Under the pieces are notes generated by a model. That model was not told where the DNA came from. It did not search any database and saw nothing but the letters and a program-made list of their open reading frames with translations. The position numbers were made by a program, and so were the translations under genes. 21,030 bases of DNA from JAIOTH01 sp964639335. Lineage in GTDB: Bacteria > Patescibacteriota > Patescibacteriia > UBA1558 > S5-K13. The stretch is taken from positions 1 to 21,030 of the forward strand of contig CAZXCJ010000021.1 in assembly GCA_964639335.1 (NCBI GenBank). Direction: 5' to 3'. Of this stretch, positions 1-5,922 are shown one piece after another. Within the stretch, counting starts at the first letter, position 1, and every line of letters starts with the position of its first letter.

Positions 1-90
1 GGAGAGTTGCCAGAGTGGTTGAATGGGACAGTCTTGAAAACTGTTGAGCCTTCGCGGGTTCCGGGGGTTCGAATCCCTCACTCTCCGCCA
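1..90 (+). tRNA. tRNA-Ser (anticodon UGA)
   Basis: The acceptor stem pairs positions 1-7 (GGAGAGT) with 80-86 (ACTCTCC). It is followed by discriminator G87 and an encoded CCA at 88-90. The anticodon loop CTTGAAA gives anticodon TGA, which reads UCA-type serine codons. A long variable arm and the G discriminator base are both typical of serine tRNA, and the T-arm GGTTCGAATCC is intact. The gene starts at the first base of the window, so its promoter is not visible. Confidence 0.97.
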
Positions 91-96
91 CAAACT

Positions 97-121
97 AATC
101 ACCATTAAGGTGCTTTTTTTG
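97..121 (+). terminator. Rho-independent terminator of tRNA-Ser
   Basis: A short hairpin CACC-ATTAA-GGTG (100-112) is followed by C and a run of seven T. The stem has only four base pairs, but its place just after the tRNA and the T run support termination. Confidence 0.6.
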
Positions 122-203
122 TTGTTTAAATTTGATTTAGTTGCTTTTTTTTAAAAAAAATGGGAAAATTTGGATATAACAAATCTTTAAATTAAATAAA
201 TTT

Positions 204-992
204 ATGAATAACGATATTAAAAAAAGAAGAACCCATGCCATGAGCACTGAAAAAGCCCGCGAGGTTAAATTAGCTGGACACGAGGCAGAGCGAGAATTTG
301 CCAATCTAATCGGTGGACAAATATATCCAGGCACAAGAAAAAAAGATGTTATAGATTCACAAAATAATATTCATTCTGTCAAAAGCGGTCAAAAAAAATG
401 GCAAATATTTTTATATGGTGAAAATAGATTCCGAACAAGTATTGGTTTTTTAGGGGCTCCCTACTTTTTGACATGCATTAATTCTTTCCCCAAAAACATA
501 AAACAATATAAAATAAATAAAACGATTTTCAAAAAAAAATTACAAACACCCATGGAAAACTTAAAAAAATTTTTACTAGCTAAAGAAAAAAATCTCTTTC
601 TCCATAATAATCAATTAATTTTTCTTCAAGAGGCCATTTTTCATAGTAGTGAGGTAGATTATTTAACTATAAAAGAAGAATCAATTTTTCATATTTTTGA
701 CGCCGAAGAAGTCATCAAAATAATAAATAATTCCGTTACTCTAGAAAATTCCAAAGCTAATCAAACGGGGCAACTAAATAATCAAAAGGTAATTTTTAAA
801 CTAATAAGTAGTCACAATACAATAGGAGAAATAGAAATGAGAAATGATAGTAAGGTACACTATAGACAAATTAAATTTTGGATGGACCGCAAAAAAACAC
901 TTCAATTACTTAAAGAAAAAATAAAACCAGCAAAAAAGAAATCAAACAGAATTGTCACTTATGGAAAATCTATTAAAAAATTTAAAATATAA
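204..992 (+). CDS. Putative type II restriction endonuclease (PD-(D/E)XK-like)
   Basis: Likely the restriction enzyme paired with the convergent methyltransferase, whose stop lies only 8 bp away. The N-terminal part has a helix rich in acidic residues (GHEAEREFANLIGG, residues 25-38). It is followed by KKDVID (46-51) and HSVKSG (57-62), then a KKWQIFLYG strand. This resembles the D-x(n)-(E/D)xK core of PD-(D/E)XK nucleases, but with Ser58 where Glu/Asp is usual, giving SVK with Lys60 as the expected catalytic lysine. The C-terminal half is lysine-rich with no recognisable domain and may hold target recognition. The first ATG (204) lacks a ribosome site. An in-frame ATG at 240 (Met13) follows an AAGAAGA stretch and begins nearer the conserved region, so the real start may be 240. 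The nuclease call rests on motif pattern and neighbourhood, not on a recognised family. The cleavage site cannot be told. Confidence 0.6.
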   Translation: MNNDIKKRRTHAMSTEKAREVKLAGHEAEREFANLIGGQIYPGTRKKDVIDSQNNIHSVKSGQKKWQIFLYGENRFRTSIGFLGAPYFLTCINSFPKNIKQYKINKTIFKKKLQTPMENLKKFLLAKEKNLFLHNNQLIFLQEAIFHSSEVDYLTIKEESIFHIFDAEEVIKIINNSVTLENSKANQTGQLNNQKVIFKLISSHNTIGEIEMRNDSKVHYRQIKFWMDRKKTLQLLKEKIKPAKKKSNRIVTYGKSIKKFKI

Positions 993-1000
993 AAAATAAT

Positions 1001-2536
1001 CTATTCTTTCGGCGGACAAAATATAATAATTTCGTGAGATTCTTTTATATGATTATCGCCGTTTTTTATTCTATTTTTTCCAATTCTTGTTTCTCCCTGC
1101 CCCATTGTATATTGCCAACTTGGAAAAAAATGTTGATATTCTTTATAATATTTTCTAATTGTAGAACAATTATTATAAGATAAAATAAATCCTCCTCTAT
1201 GCTTTTTTAACAAGTCTCTTAAAACTTCATGTGGAAATCCATTGTGATGAACAGGAATATTTCGCATTGGATATATTCCCTTAAACATTTTGGAGTCTTT
1301 TCCAATATAATACGGGGGATCACAATATAAAAAATCATTATTATATTTTTTAATCACATTTTTGAAATCATCACGCTCTACTTTTAAATTTCCTGGTCTA
1401 AAATCTCTAATTTTTTCTATCATTCTATTATATTTTTTCTCATCAAGATAAATATCAGATGTCCAACCCATAAAACCAGGACCATATGATAAGTTAAAAT
1501 TATAAACATAATATACAGCTAAAGTTAGAGGGTTTAATTTTACTTTTTTATTCCAAACATCTTTTAATACTAATCTTATCTTTTCAAATGTCTTTCTATT
1601 TGGTTTCAATTTTTTTAATTCTCTATAAATAATATTTGGCTTTTCTATTTGAAATTTCCAATAATTACAAAGTATATCAAAAATATCATAACCAACGACT
1701 TCTATGCCTAACAGTTTACTCATGGCTATTTCTATAGATCCACCACCAAAAAAGGGAGAAATGACCTTTTTTATATTATCTGGCAATAACTCAATTACAT
1801 GTCCAACTGCTAAACTTTTTCCACCTGCATATCTTATAGTAGATAAAGCAACTCTCTTATATTGATTTTGACTATTAGGATTAGTGCTCTTTATACGATT
1901 TAAAAACTCCCTTTTTCTATAAACAAGCGAATTTTTATAATCATCTTTTAAATTTCTTATTATTTTTACTACTATACCTCGTATTTCTACTTCGTTTCTA
2001 AAAATGGGTAGCATTTGAGGATTGGCTGGTTGTAGACGAAATTTACTTTTTTCTCGATAAATTTTTTTAAGTGTAGCCTGATTTTCATCAATAATTGCGA
2101 CTACTGTTTCGCCATCATCTGCCGTTGATTGTTTTCTAACTACAATAATATCCCCATCAAATATTCCTTCTTTAATCATACTATTTCCAGAAACACGCAA
2201 AGCATAAATATTTCCAGATTTATTTACTTCATCATTTGTTATTGTGATGGTTTCACCCCCAACTTCTATGGCTTCAATGGGTTGCCCGGCGGTAATAGTG
2301 CCAAGAATAGGAATTTCAAATGTATTATCTTTCTTTAACAATTGAATAGCTCTAGCTTGATTATCTATTTTTTTTAAATATCCCTTAGATTTAAGACTTT
2401 CAATGTGTTCGTGAATTGTGCTAACAGATCTTAATTTAAAATGTTTCCTCGTTTCTTCAATAGAGGGTGAGTACTCATTCTTTTTAATATACTTTTTTAT
2501 AAAATCTAAGATTTCTTTTTGTCTTTTTGTAAGCAT
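1001..2536 (-). CDS. LexA repressor/autoprotease fused to a D12-class DNA adenine methyltransferase
   Basis: A single 511-residue frame holds two complete proteins. Residues 1-66 are a LexA winged helix-turn-helix, starting MLTKRQKEILDFI. Residues 72-197 are a LexA/S24 serine peptidase: cleavage site Ala83-Gly84 in ITAGQP, nucleophile Ser119 in VSGNSM and Lys157 in ATLKK. These almost match E. coli LexA numbering (84/85, 119, 156). After a linker (198-227) comes an N6-adenine methyltransferase of the Dam/D12 family: RYAGGK (235-240), SAM-binding FFGGGSIEI (262-270), acidic Asp284, and catalytic DPPY at 406-409. A stretch near 480-503 (GQGETRIGKNR, IKESHEI) is probably target recognition. LexA alone is about 200 residues and Dam about 275, so neither half is truncated. 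The gene presumably methylates the site cut by the convergent 204-992 nuclease and represses its own promoter through the LexA domain. No Shine-Dalgarno precedes the ATG. Domain calls are firm; the regulatory role is inference. Confidence 0.93.
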   Translation of the reverse strand: MLTKRQKEILDFIKKYIKKNEYSPSIEETRKHFKLRSVSTIHEHIESLKSKGYLKKIDNQARAIQLLKKDNTFEIPILGTITAGQPIEAIEVGGETITITNDEVNKSGNIYALRVSGNSMIKEGIFDGDIIVVRKQSTADDGETVVAIIDENQATLKKIYREKSKFRLQPANPQMLPIFRNEVEIRGIVVKIIRNLKDDYKNSLVYRKREFLNRIKSTNPNSQNQYKRVALSTIRYAGGKSLAVGHVIELLPDNIKKVISPFFGGGSIEIAMSKLLGIEVVGYDIFDILCNYWKFQIEKPNIIYRELKKLKPNRKTFEKIRLVLKDVWNKKVKLNPLTLAVYYVYNFNLSYGPGFMGWTSDIYLDEKKYNRMIEKIRDFRPGNLKVERDDFKNVIKKYNNDFLYCDPPYYIGKDSKMFKGIYPMRNIPVHHNGFPHEVLRDLLKKHRGGFILSYNNCSTIRKYYKEYQHFFPSWQYTMGQGETRIGKNRIKNGDNHIKESHEIIIFCPPKE

Positions 2537-2574
2537 AATTTATTTGACAATTTTATTAAATATTTTATACTTAT

Positions 2575-2603
2575 ATTATAACCGAAAATAAACCGAAAAT
2601 CAA
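2575..2603 (-). promoter_or_regulatory. Promoter of the lexA-methyltransferase gene
   Basis: On the minus strand TTGATT (2603-2598) and a perfect TATAAT (2580-2575) are separated by exactly 17 bp, close to sigma70 consensus spacing. Transcription would begin near 2568, leaving a leader of about 30 nt. Confidence 0.7.
2580..2600. promoter_or_regulatory. Operator-like tandem repeat between -35 and -10
   Basis: Two exact copies of AACCGAAAAT lie at 2580-2589 and 2591-2600, an 11-bp period or about one helical turn. They fill the spacer of the promoter at 2575-2603. Read on the minus strand the core is GGTT-N7-GGTT. This is reminiscent in form of the alphaproteobacterial LexA box GTTC-N7-GTTC, which is also a direct repeat of the same period. 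Binding by the fused LexA domain is inferred from position only. Confidence 0.55.
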
Positions 2604-2608
2604 AAAGG

Positions 2609-2617
2609 TTATCCACA
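2609..2617 (+). promoter_or_regulatory. Single consensus DnaA-box match
   Basis: TTATCCACA is a perfect match to the bacterial DnaA box. It lies just upstream of the -35 element of the minus-strand promoter. Only one box is present and there is no cluster, so it is not an origin. It may be a DnaA-responsive site or chance. Confidence 0.3.
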
Positions 2618-2628
2618 TAAAAATAGAC

Positions 2629-2641
2629 GGCGTTAGACGCC
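2629..2641. repeat. Short GC-rich inverted repeat
   Basis: GGCGT-TAG-ACGCC is a perfect 5-bp inverted repeat in an otherwise AT-rich intergenic stretch. TAGACG also occurs twice here with a 10-bp period (2624 and 2634). There is no T run, so it is not an evident terminator. It could be an additional protein-binding site. The remaining 2642-2722 shows no gene. Confidence 0.35.
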
Positions 2642-2722
2642 TCAAAAAACTATAACTTAGTATAATTAAAACATTTCTTCATCCAGTATCTTTATTTTAA
2701 GGGTGCTTTTTTTATAATAAAT

Positions 2723-2755
2723 AAAAAACCGCCAGAGGTCTTTGTGACTTGGCGG
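2723..2755 (-). terminator. Rho-independent terminator of the 2764-3054 gene
   Basis: On the minus strand CCGCCA (2755-2750) pairs with TGGCGG (2734-2729), with extra AGTC/GACC-type pairing inside. A run of six T follows (2728-2723). It lies 8 bp beyond the stop codon. Confidence 0.8.
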
Positions 2756-2763
2756 AAAAATAC

Positions 2764-3054
2764 TTAACAATTGCTAAAAAAATTCTTAAAATATTTAGCA
2801 ATCATTTTCATGCCTTCCTTAAGGGGAATAAACTGGGATATTTTTGAAAAATATCCAATTATCATAATCGCTAACGGCCCAAAAAAGAAAACCATTATTG
2901 GTCCCCAAAAAGAAGGAACGTCCACAGAAACATAAAGTATTAGATAAAAAATAAAAATAATAACGTCAATTAATATCCAAAAAATAATTCCTTTAACAAA
3001 TTTTCTGGCACATTCTTCTGCTAAACCTTTATTTTGAAGAGGTTTGGCTGGCAT
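2764..3054 (-). CDS. Small two-helix membrane protein of unknown function
   Basis: This 96-residue protein is not recognised. A positively charged N-terminus (MPAKPLQNKGLAEECARKFVKG) precedes two hydrophobic segments, about residues 21-44 and 50-68. An amphipathic, lysine-rich tail ends FFSNC. It resembles a simple inner-membrane protein. It is monocistronic, with its own terminator at 2723-2755. Its start is well fixed: AGGAGG (3064-3059, minus strand) lies 4 nt before ATG. Such a perfect ribosome-binding site is rare in this window, where most genes have none, so strong or differently controlled translation is possible. Cys14 and the terminal Cys96 are the only cysteines. Confidence 0.8.
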   Translation of the reverse strand: MPAKPLQNKGLAEECARKFVKGIIFWILIDVIIFIFYLILYVSVDVPSFWGPIMVFFFGPLAIMIIGYFSKISQFIPLKEGMKMIAKYFKNFFSNC

Positions 3055-3115
3055 TTTGCCTCCTAATTTATTGTTTTCTATATATTAAAGCATAAGCTCA
3101 AAAAGGTCAATATAA

Positions 3116-3136
3116 AATAATATTTAAAATATTATT
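3116..3136. repeat. AT-rich perfect palindrome between divergent genes
   Basis: Ten-base arms AATAATATTT and AAATATTATT flank a single A in the divergent intergenic region 3055-3231. It could be an operator, or simply a by-product of base composition. Confidence 0.35.
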
Positions 3137-3170
3137 AGTTTTCTTATTTTTCTATTTTTAAGATTTATAT

Positions 3171-3178
3171 TGTATAAT
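3171..3178 (+). promoter_or_regulatory. Probable -10 element for the 3232 gene
   Basis: TGTATAAT gives a perfect TATAAT at 3173-3178, 54 bp before the start codon. No good -35 is visible. The stretch to the ATG ends in the repetitive leader ACTACTAACTAACTCCT. Confidence 0.4.
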
Positions 3179-3231
3179 TAAGATAACGCAAAATTTAAAA
3201 CTAAAAAACTACTAACTACTAACTAACTCCT

Positions 3232-3807
3232 ATGATTGAAATTGAAAAAAGATTAATTTTAAATAAAAACGAAATCGCTAAAATATTAAAAGGCGCTAAA
3301 TTTTTACATACTAAAATTTTAAAAAATACTTATTATGATGATAAAAATTTTTCTTTTATTAAAAAAGGGATTTGGCTTAGGTTAAGAAATAATAAATATG
3401 AAATAAAAATTGGGAATAAAGCAAAGAATCTCCAGACAGCACAAAATATAGAAATAAATGGAGCAAAAAATATAAAAAAGTTTCTTAAAATATCTCATAG
3501 TCAAAGTATATCTCAATATATCAAAAATAATTTAAAACCACTTTTATCATATATAATACATCGAAAAACTTATATTAAAAACAACATTACCATCACCGTA
3601 GATTGTGTAAAATACAAAGAATATTCCACTGATGTAGTAGAAATTGAAAAACTAGTACAGAATAAATCTCAAATCAAAAAAGCTGAGCAAGAAATATTAA
3701 ATTTTATTAAAAAACACAATATTAAAATTAAAGAAGCTCCGGGAAAAATGATAGGGTATTTTAAAAAACAAAGACCTAAATTATATAAAATTTGGCTAAA
3801 TAAATAA
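3232..3807 (+). CDS. CYTH-domain protein (adenylate cyclase class IV/thiamine triphosphatase-like)
   Basis: The 191-residue protein begins with EIEKR (residues 3-7), a variant of the ExExK signature of the CYTH superfamily with Arg in place of the final Lys. It continues with YYDD (34-37), a basic WLRLR strand (48-52) and EIKIG. A later strand TITVD and the acidic VVEIEKL, also typical, help line the triphosphate tunnel. CYTH enzymes bind a divalent metal and hydrolyse or cyclise triphosphates (thiamine triphosphate, ATP, inorganic triphosphate); which one cannot be told here. It is first in a run of close genes (gaps of 10 and 6 bp to the next two), so it is probably co-transcribed with them. 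No Shine-Dalgarno is seen; the leader is a CTAACT-type repeat. Confidence 0.8.
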   Translation: MIEIEKRLILNKNEIAKILKGAKFLHTKILKNTYYDDKNFSFIKKGIWLRLRNNKYEIKIGNKAKNLQTAQNIEINGAKNIKKFLKISHSQSISQYIKNNLKPLLSYIIHRKTYIKNNITITVDCVKYKEYSTDVVEIEKLVQNKSQIKKAEQEILNFIKKHNIKIKEAPGKMIGYFKKQRPKLYKIWLNK

Positions 3808-3817
3808 AATAAAACTT

Positions 3818-4171
3818 ATGAAAAAAATACTTTATTGGCTACCCAGAATCTTAACAATTATCTTTATAGCATTTCTTAGCCTATTTGCTTTGGATTCTTT
3901 TGGAGGAAATGTTCCTATTTTACATCAAATTGTTGGATTTTTTATTCATTTAATCCCTAGTTTTGCTTTAATAGGCATTTTAATTTTGGCTTGGAAAAAA
4001 CCTCAAATGGGCGGACTAATATTTTTAGGAATTGGCTGTGCCTTTACTATATTTTTTAATACTTACGAGCATTTATTAAATTTTTTATTTATTTCTTGTC
4101 CGGTATTTTTAATAGGAATATTGTTTTTAATAACGCAAAATGTAAAGCTTAAAACGCAAAATAAAAAATAA
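3818..4171 (+). CDS. Four-helix small membrane protein, unknown function
   Basis: This 117-residue protein has four hydrophobic segments, roughly residues 7-26, 34-58, 63-82 and 86-106, with a basic tail (KLKTQNKK). The sequence WLPRILTIIFIAFLSLFALD and the pattern IHLIPSFALIGILILAWKKP fit a widespread class of small uncharacterised bacterial membrane proteins, but I cannot assign a function. It sits 10 bp after the CYTH gene and 6 bp before the isoaspartate methyltransferase, so it is probably in the same operon. Start at the only suitable ATG; no ribosome site is visible. Confidence 0.75.
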   Translation: MKKILYWLPRILTIIFIAFLSLFALDSFGGNVPILHQIVGFFIHLIPSFALIGILILAWKKPQMGGLIFLGIGCAFTIFFNTYEHLLNFLFISCPVFLIGILFLITQNVKLKTQNKK

Positions 4172-4177
4172 AAAATT

Positions 4178-4816
4178 ATGGACAAACAGCATTTAATCCA
4201 AAAATGGAAAGAGGAGAATCTGAATTTTGATAAAACTGTTATTAAAGCATTTTTAGATGTCCCTAGAGAAAATTTTGTATTACCTATCTATGCAGCTCTT
4301 GCTTATCAAGATACTCCCTTGCCAATATTAGAAAACCAAACCATCTCTCAGCCAAAAACAGTAATGATAATGACTCAGGCATTAAAACTAAAATCCGGAC
4401 AAAAAATTTTAGAAATTGGAACTGGCTCTGGATATCAAGCGGCCATTATTTCTAAAATCATTGGAGAAAAAGGTCATGTTATCACATTAGAAATTAGAGA
4501 TGAATTATTTAAAATGGCTCAACAAAATTTAAAAAATTACAAAAATGTTAAAGTAATTAAAGGCGATGGCAGTATTGGATATCAAAAACAAGCACCTTAT
4601 GACAGAATAATTTTAACAGCAACGGCTCCCCATATATCAGATGAATTGAAACAGCAGCTTAAAAAAAATGGAATAATATTGGGCCCAGTTGCTAAGAGTG
4701 AATTCCAAAAAATGATTAGACTAATTAAAAATAAAGATGGATTTCAAGAAGAAGACCTCGGATATTTTTCATTTGTTCCATTAATAGGACAAGATGGTTA
4801 TAAAAATATGTTATAA
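4178..4816 (+). CDS. pcm: Protein-L-isoaspartate O-methyltransferase
   Basis: This enzyme methylates the alpha-carboxyl of L-isoaspartyl residues in aged proteins using S-adenosylmethionine, starting their repair. The 212-residue length is normal. Visible family features are VPRENFV (28-34), QTISQP (54-59), the SAM-binding motif LEIGTGSGYQAA (78-89), an acidic end of strand 2 (LEIRDE) and the later YDRIILTATAP region. The C-terminal strand with LGYFSFVPLIG is also typical. It lies 6 bp after a membrane-protein gene and 33 bp before another. No Shine-Dalgarno is present (AAAAAATT before ATG). Confidence 0.93.
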   Translation: MDKQHLIQKWKEENLNFDKTVIKAFLDVPRENFVLPIYAALAYQDTPLPILENQTISQPKTVMIMTQALKLKSGQKILEIGTGSGYQAAIISKIIGEKGHVITLEIRDELFKMAQQNLKNYKNVKVIKGDGSIGYQKQAPYDRIILTATAPHISDELKQQLKKNGIILGPVAKSEFQKMIRLIKNKDGFQEEDLGYFSFVPLIGQDGYKNML

Positions 4817-4849
4817 TAAAGACAATAAATTAAATAATAATTAAATATT

Positions 4850-5410
4850 ATGTCTACTAAAATTAAACAATACTTAAATATCCAGAGCTGGGATAAAATA
4901 AAAACCATTGCTTCTGTAAATACCAAAACATGGGAGCTAATCGTTCTTTCTGCTCTAGCCTTAATAACTCCCATATTTTTAAAACATCCTCAAATTTTAG
5001 TGGGAGTAATTATTAATGCTATTCTCATCAAGGGGGCCCTATCTTTAAAAAAATATCAATTAATTCCTTTAATTATTTTGCCTTCTGTTGGCGTGGTTTT
5101 GGGCGGCGTCTTATTTTCTGGCTTAACAAAATTTGTATTTTATATAATGCCTTTTATTTGGTTTGGTAATACTATCTTAATATATTTGTTTAAAAAAAGG
5201 ACAAATAAAAAATACATTTCCACGCTTTTATTAGCATCCTTTTCAAAAATGACATTTTTATTTTTAAGTGCCTTAATTTTATATTCACTAAATATAATTC
5301 CAAAACCACTTTTAATGGCTATGGGCTATATGCAATTTATAACCGCTATTTTGGGTGGAATTTTAGTATTAATGGAATTAAAAATTGAAAAATGGGTCAG
5401 AAAAAATTAA
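4850..5410 (+). CDS. Six-helix membrane protein next to the hydrogenase genes
   Basis: The 186-residue protein has about six transmembrane segments (near 28-44, 47-62, 69-91, 94-115, 122-147, 153-175), short loops and a basic KIEKWVRKN tail. I do not recognise a named family. Its last 19 bp overlap the start of the HydC/NuoE-like gene in another frame, which implies translational coupling. It may therefore work with the hydrogenase, for example as a membrane anchor or a small transporter; this is inference from position. The fold outline (glycine-rich GVVLGGVLFSGLTK followed by YIMPFIWFGN) recalls small substrate-binding membrane components, but not enough to name. Confidence 0.75.
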   Translation: MSTKIKQYLNIQSWDKIKTIASVNTKTWELIVLSALALITPIFLKHPQILVGVIINAILIKGALSLKKYQLIPLIILPSVGVVLGGVLFSGLTKFVFYIMPFIWFGNTILIYLFKKRTNKKYISTLLLASFSKMTFLFLSALILYSLNIIPKPLLMAMGYMQFITAILGGILVLMELKIEKWVRKN

Positions 5411-5811
5411 TAATTGAATATCTCCATGATATTCAAAAAAAACACGGCTTTATTTCTGAAACAGAATTAAAAAAATTAGCTTCTCGGGTAAGTAAATCCG
5501 TAGCTGAACTTTATGAAACAGCGTCTTCTTACGCTTATTTTAGTTTTGAAAAAAAACCTCAAAAATTAATCAAAATTTGTGACAGTCCTGTCTGCCACAT
5601 GAAGGGCAGTGAAAATTTATTAAAATATATTGAGCAATTGTTAAAAATCAAAGTTGGTGATAAAAACAAAAAAATTGGATTAGAAACTACTCAGTGTTTG
5701 GGTCTATGTGACCAAGCTCCAGTTATGGAAATCAGTGGCCGTTTTTACACACAATTGACTAAAGAAAAAATAAAACAAATATTTAAATCAGAAAAAATTA
5801 CGCGATGCTAA
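5392..5811 (+). CDS. hydC: [2Fe-2S] NuoE/HydC-type subunit of the hydrogenase
   Basis: A 139-residue thioredoxin-like ferredoxin of the NuoE family. An N-terminal helical part (HDIQKKHGFISETELKKLA) precedes the cluster domain with Cys63, Cys68, Cys102 and Cys106, that is C-x4-C ... C-x3-C as in NuoE. In trimeric [FeFe] hydrogenases this subunit joins NuoF-like and HydA subunits to exchange electrons with NAD(P)H and often to confurcate ferredoxin electrons. The ATG at 5392 lies inside the end of the preceding membrane-protein gene. The last residues (TRC) and the stop codon are encoded inside an inverted-repeat arm (5802-5820), suggesting that a repeat has altered the natural C-terminus. Confidence 0.88.
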   Translation: MGQKKLIIEYLHDIQKKHGFISETELKKLASRVSKSVAELYETASSYAYFSFEKKPQKLIKICDSPVCHMKGSENLLKYIEQLLKIKVGDKNKKIGLETTQCLGLCDQAPVMEISGRFYTQLTKEKIKQIFKSEKITRC

Positions 5812-5922
5812 TATACTAATTCATGCTAATGATACCAATTAAATTCCTTTCAACAACACAGTAGACTTTCAAAATTAGTATAATTAGTATGCCATTCGTA
5901 TATTGGCATCGCATATTAGTAT
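5802..5922. repeat. ATTAGTAT/ATTCGTAT-type leader repeat with 19-bp inverted arms
   Basis: The arm at 5802-5820 matches the reverse complement of 5893-5911 at 17 of 19 positions. Between and after them recur the words ATTAGTAT, AATTAGTATGCC and ATTCGTATATTGGCATC. The last word runs straight into the next start codon (GCATATTAGTATATG). Related sequence occurs at 17355-17405 and 18546-18694. Confidence 0.75.

Noticed and set aside
2650..2711. Degenerate leader-repeat copy (TTAGTATAATTA) and T run before 2723
   Set aside because: Only one short word matches and the GGGTGC plus T run has no stem, so it cannot be called a repeat copy or terminator.
91..3060. tRNA-bounded integrated element with attachment repeats
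   Set aside because: No second copy of the tRNA-Ser 3' end and no integrase were found in the window, so only an R-M pair beside a tRNA can be claimed.
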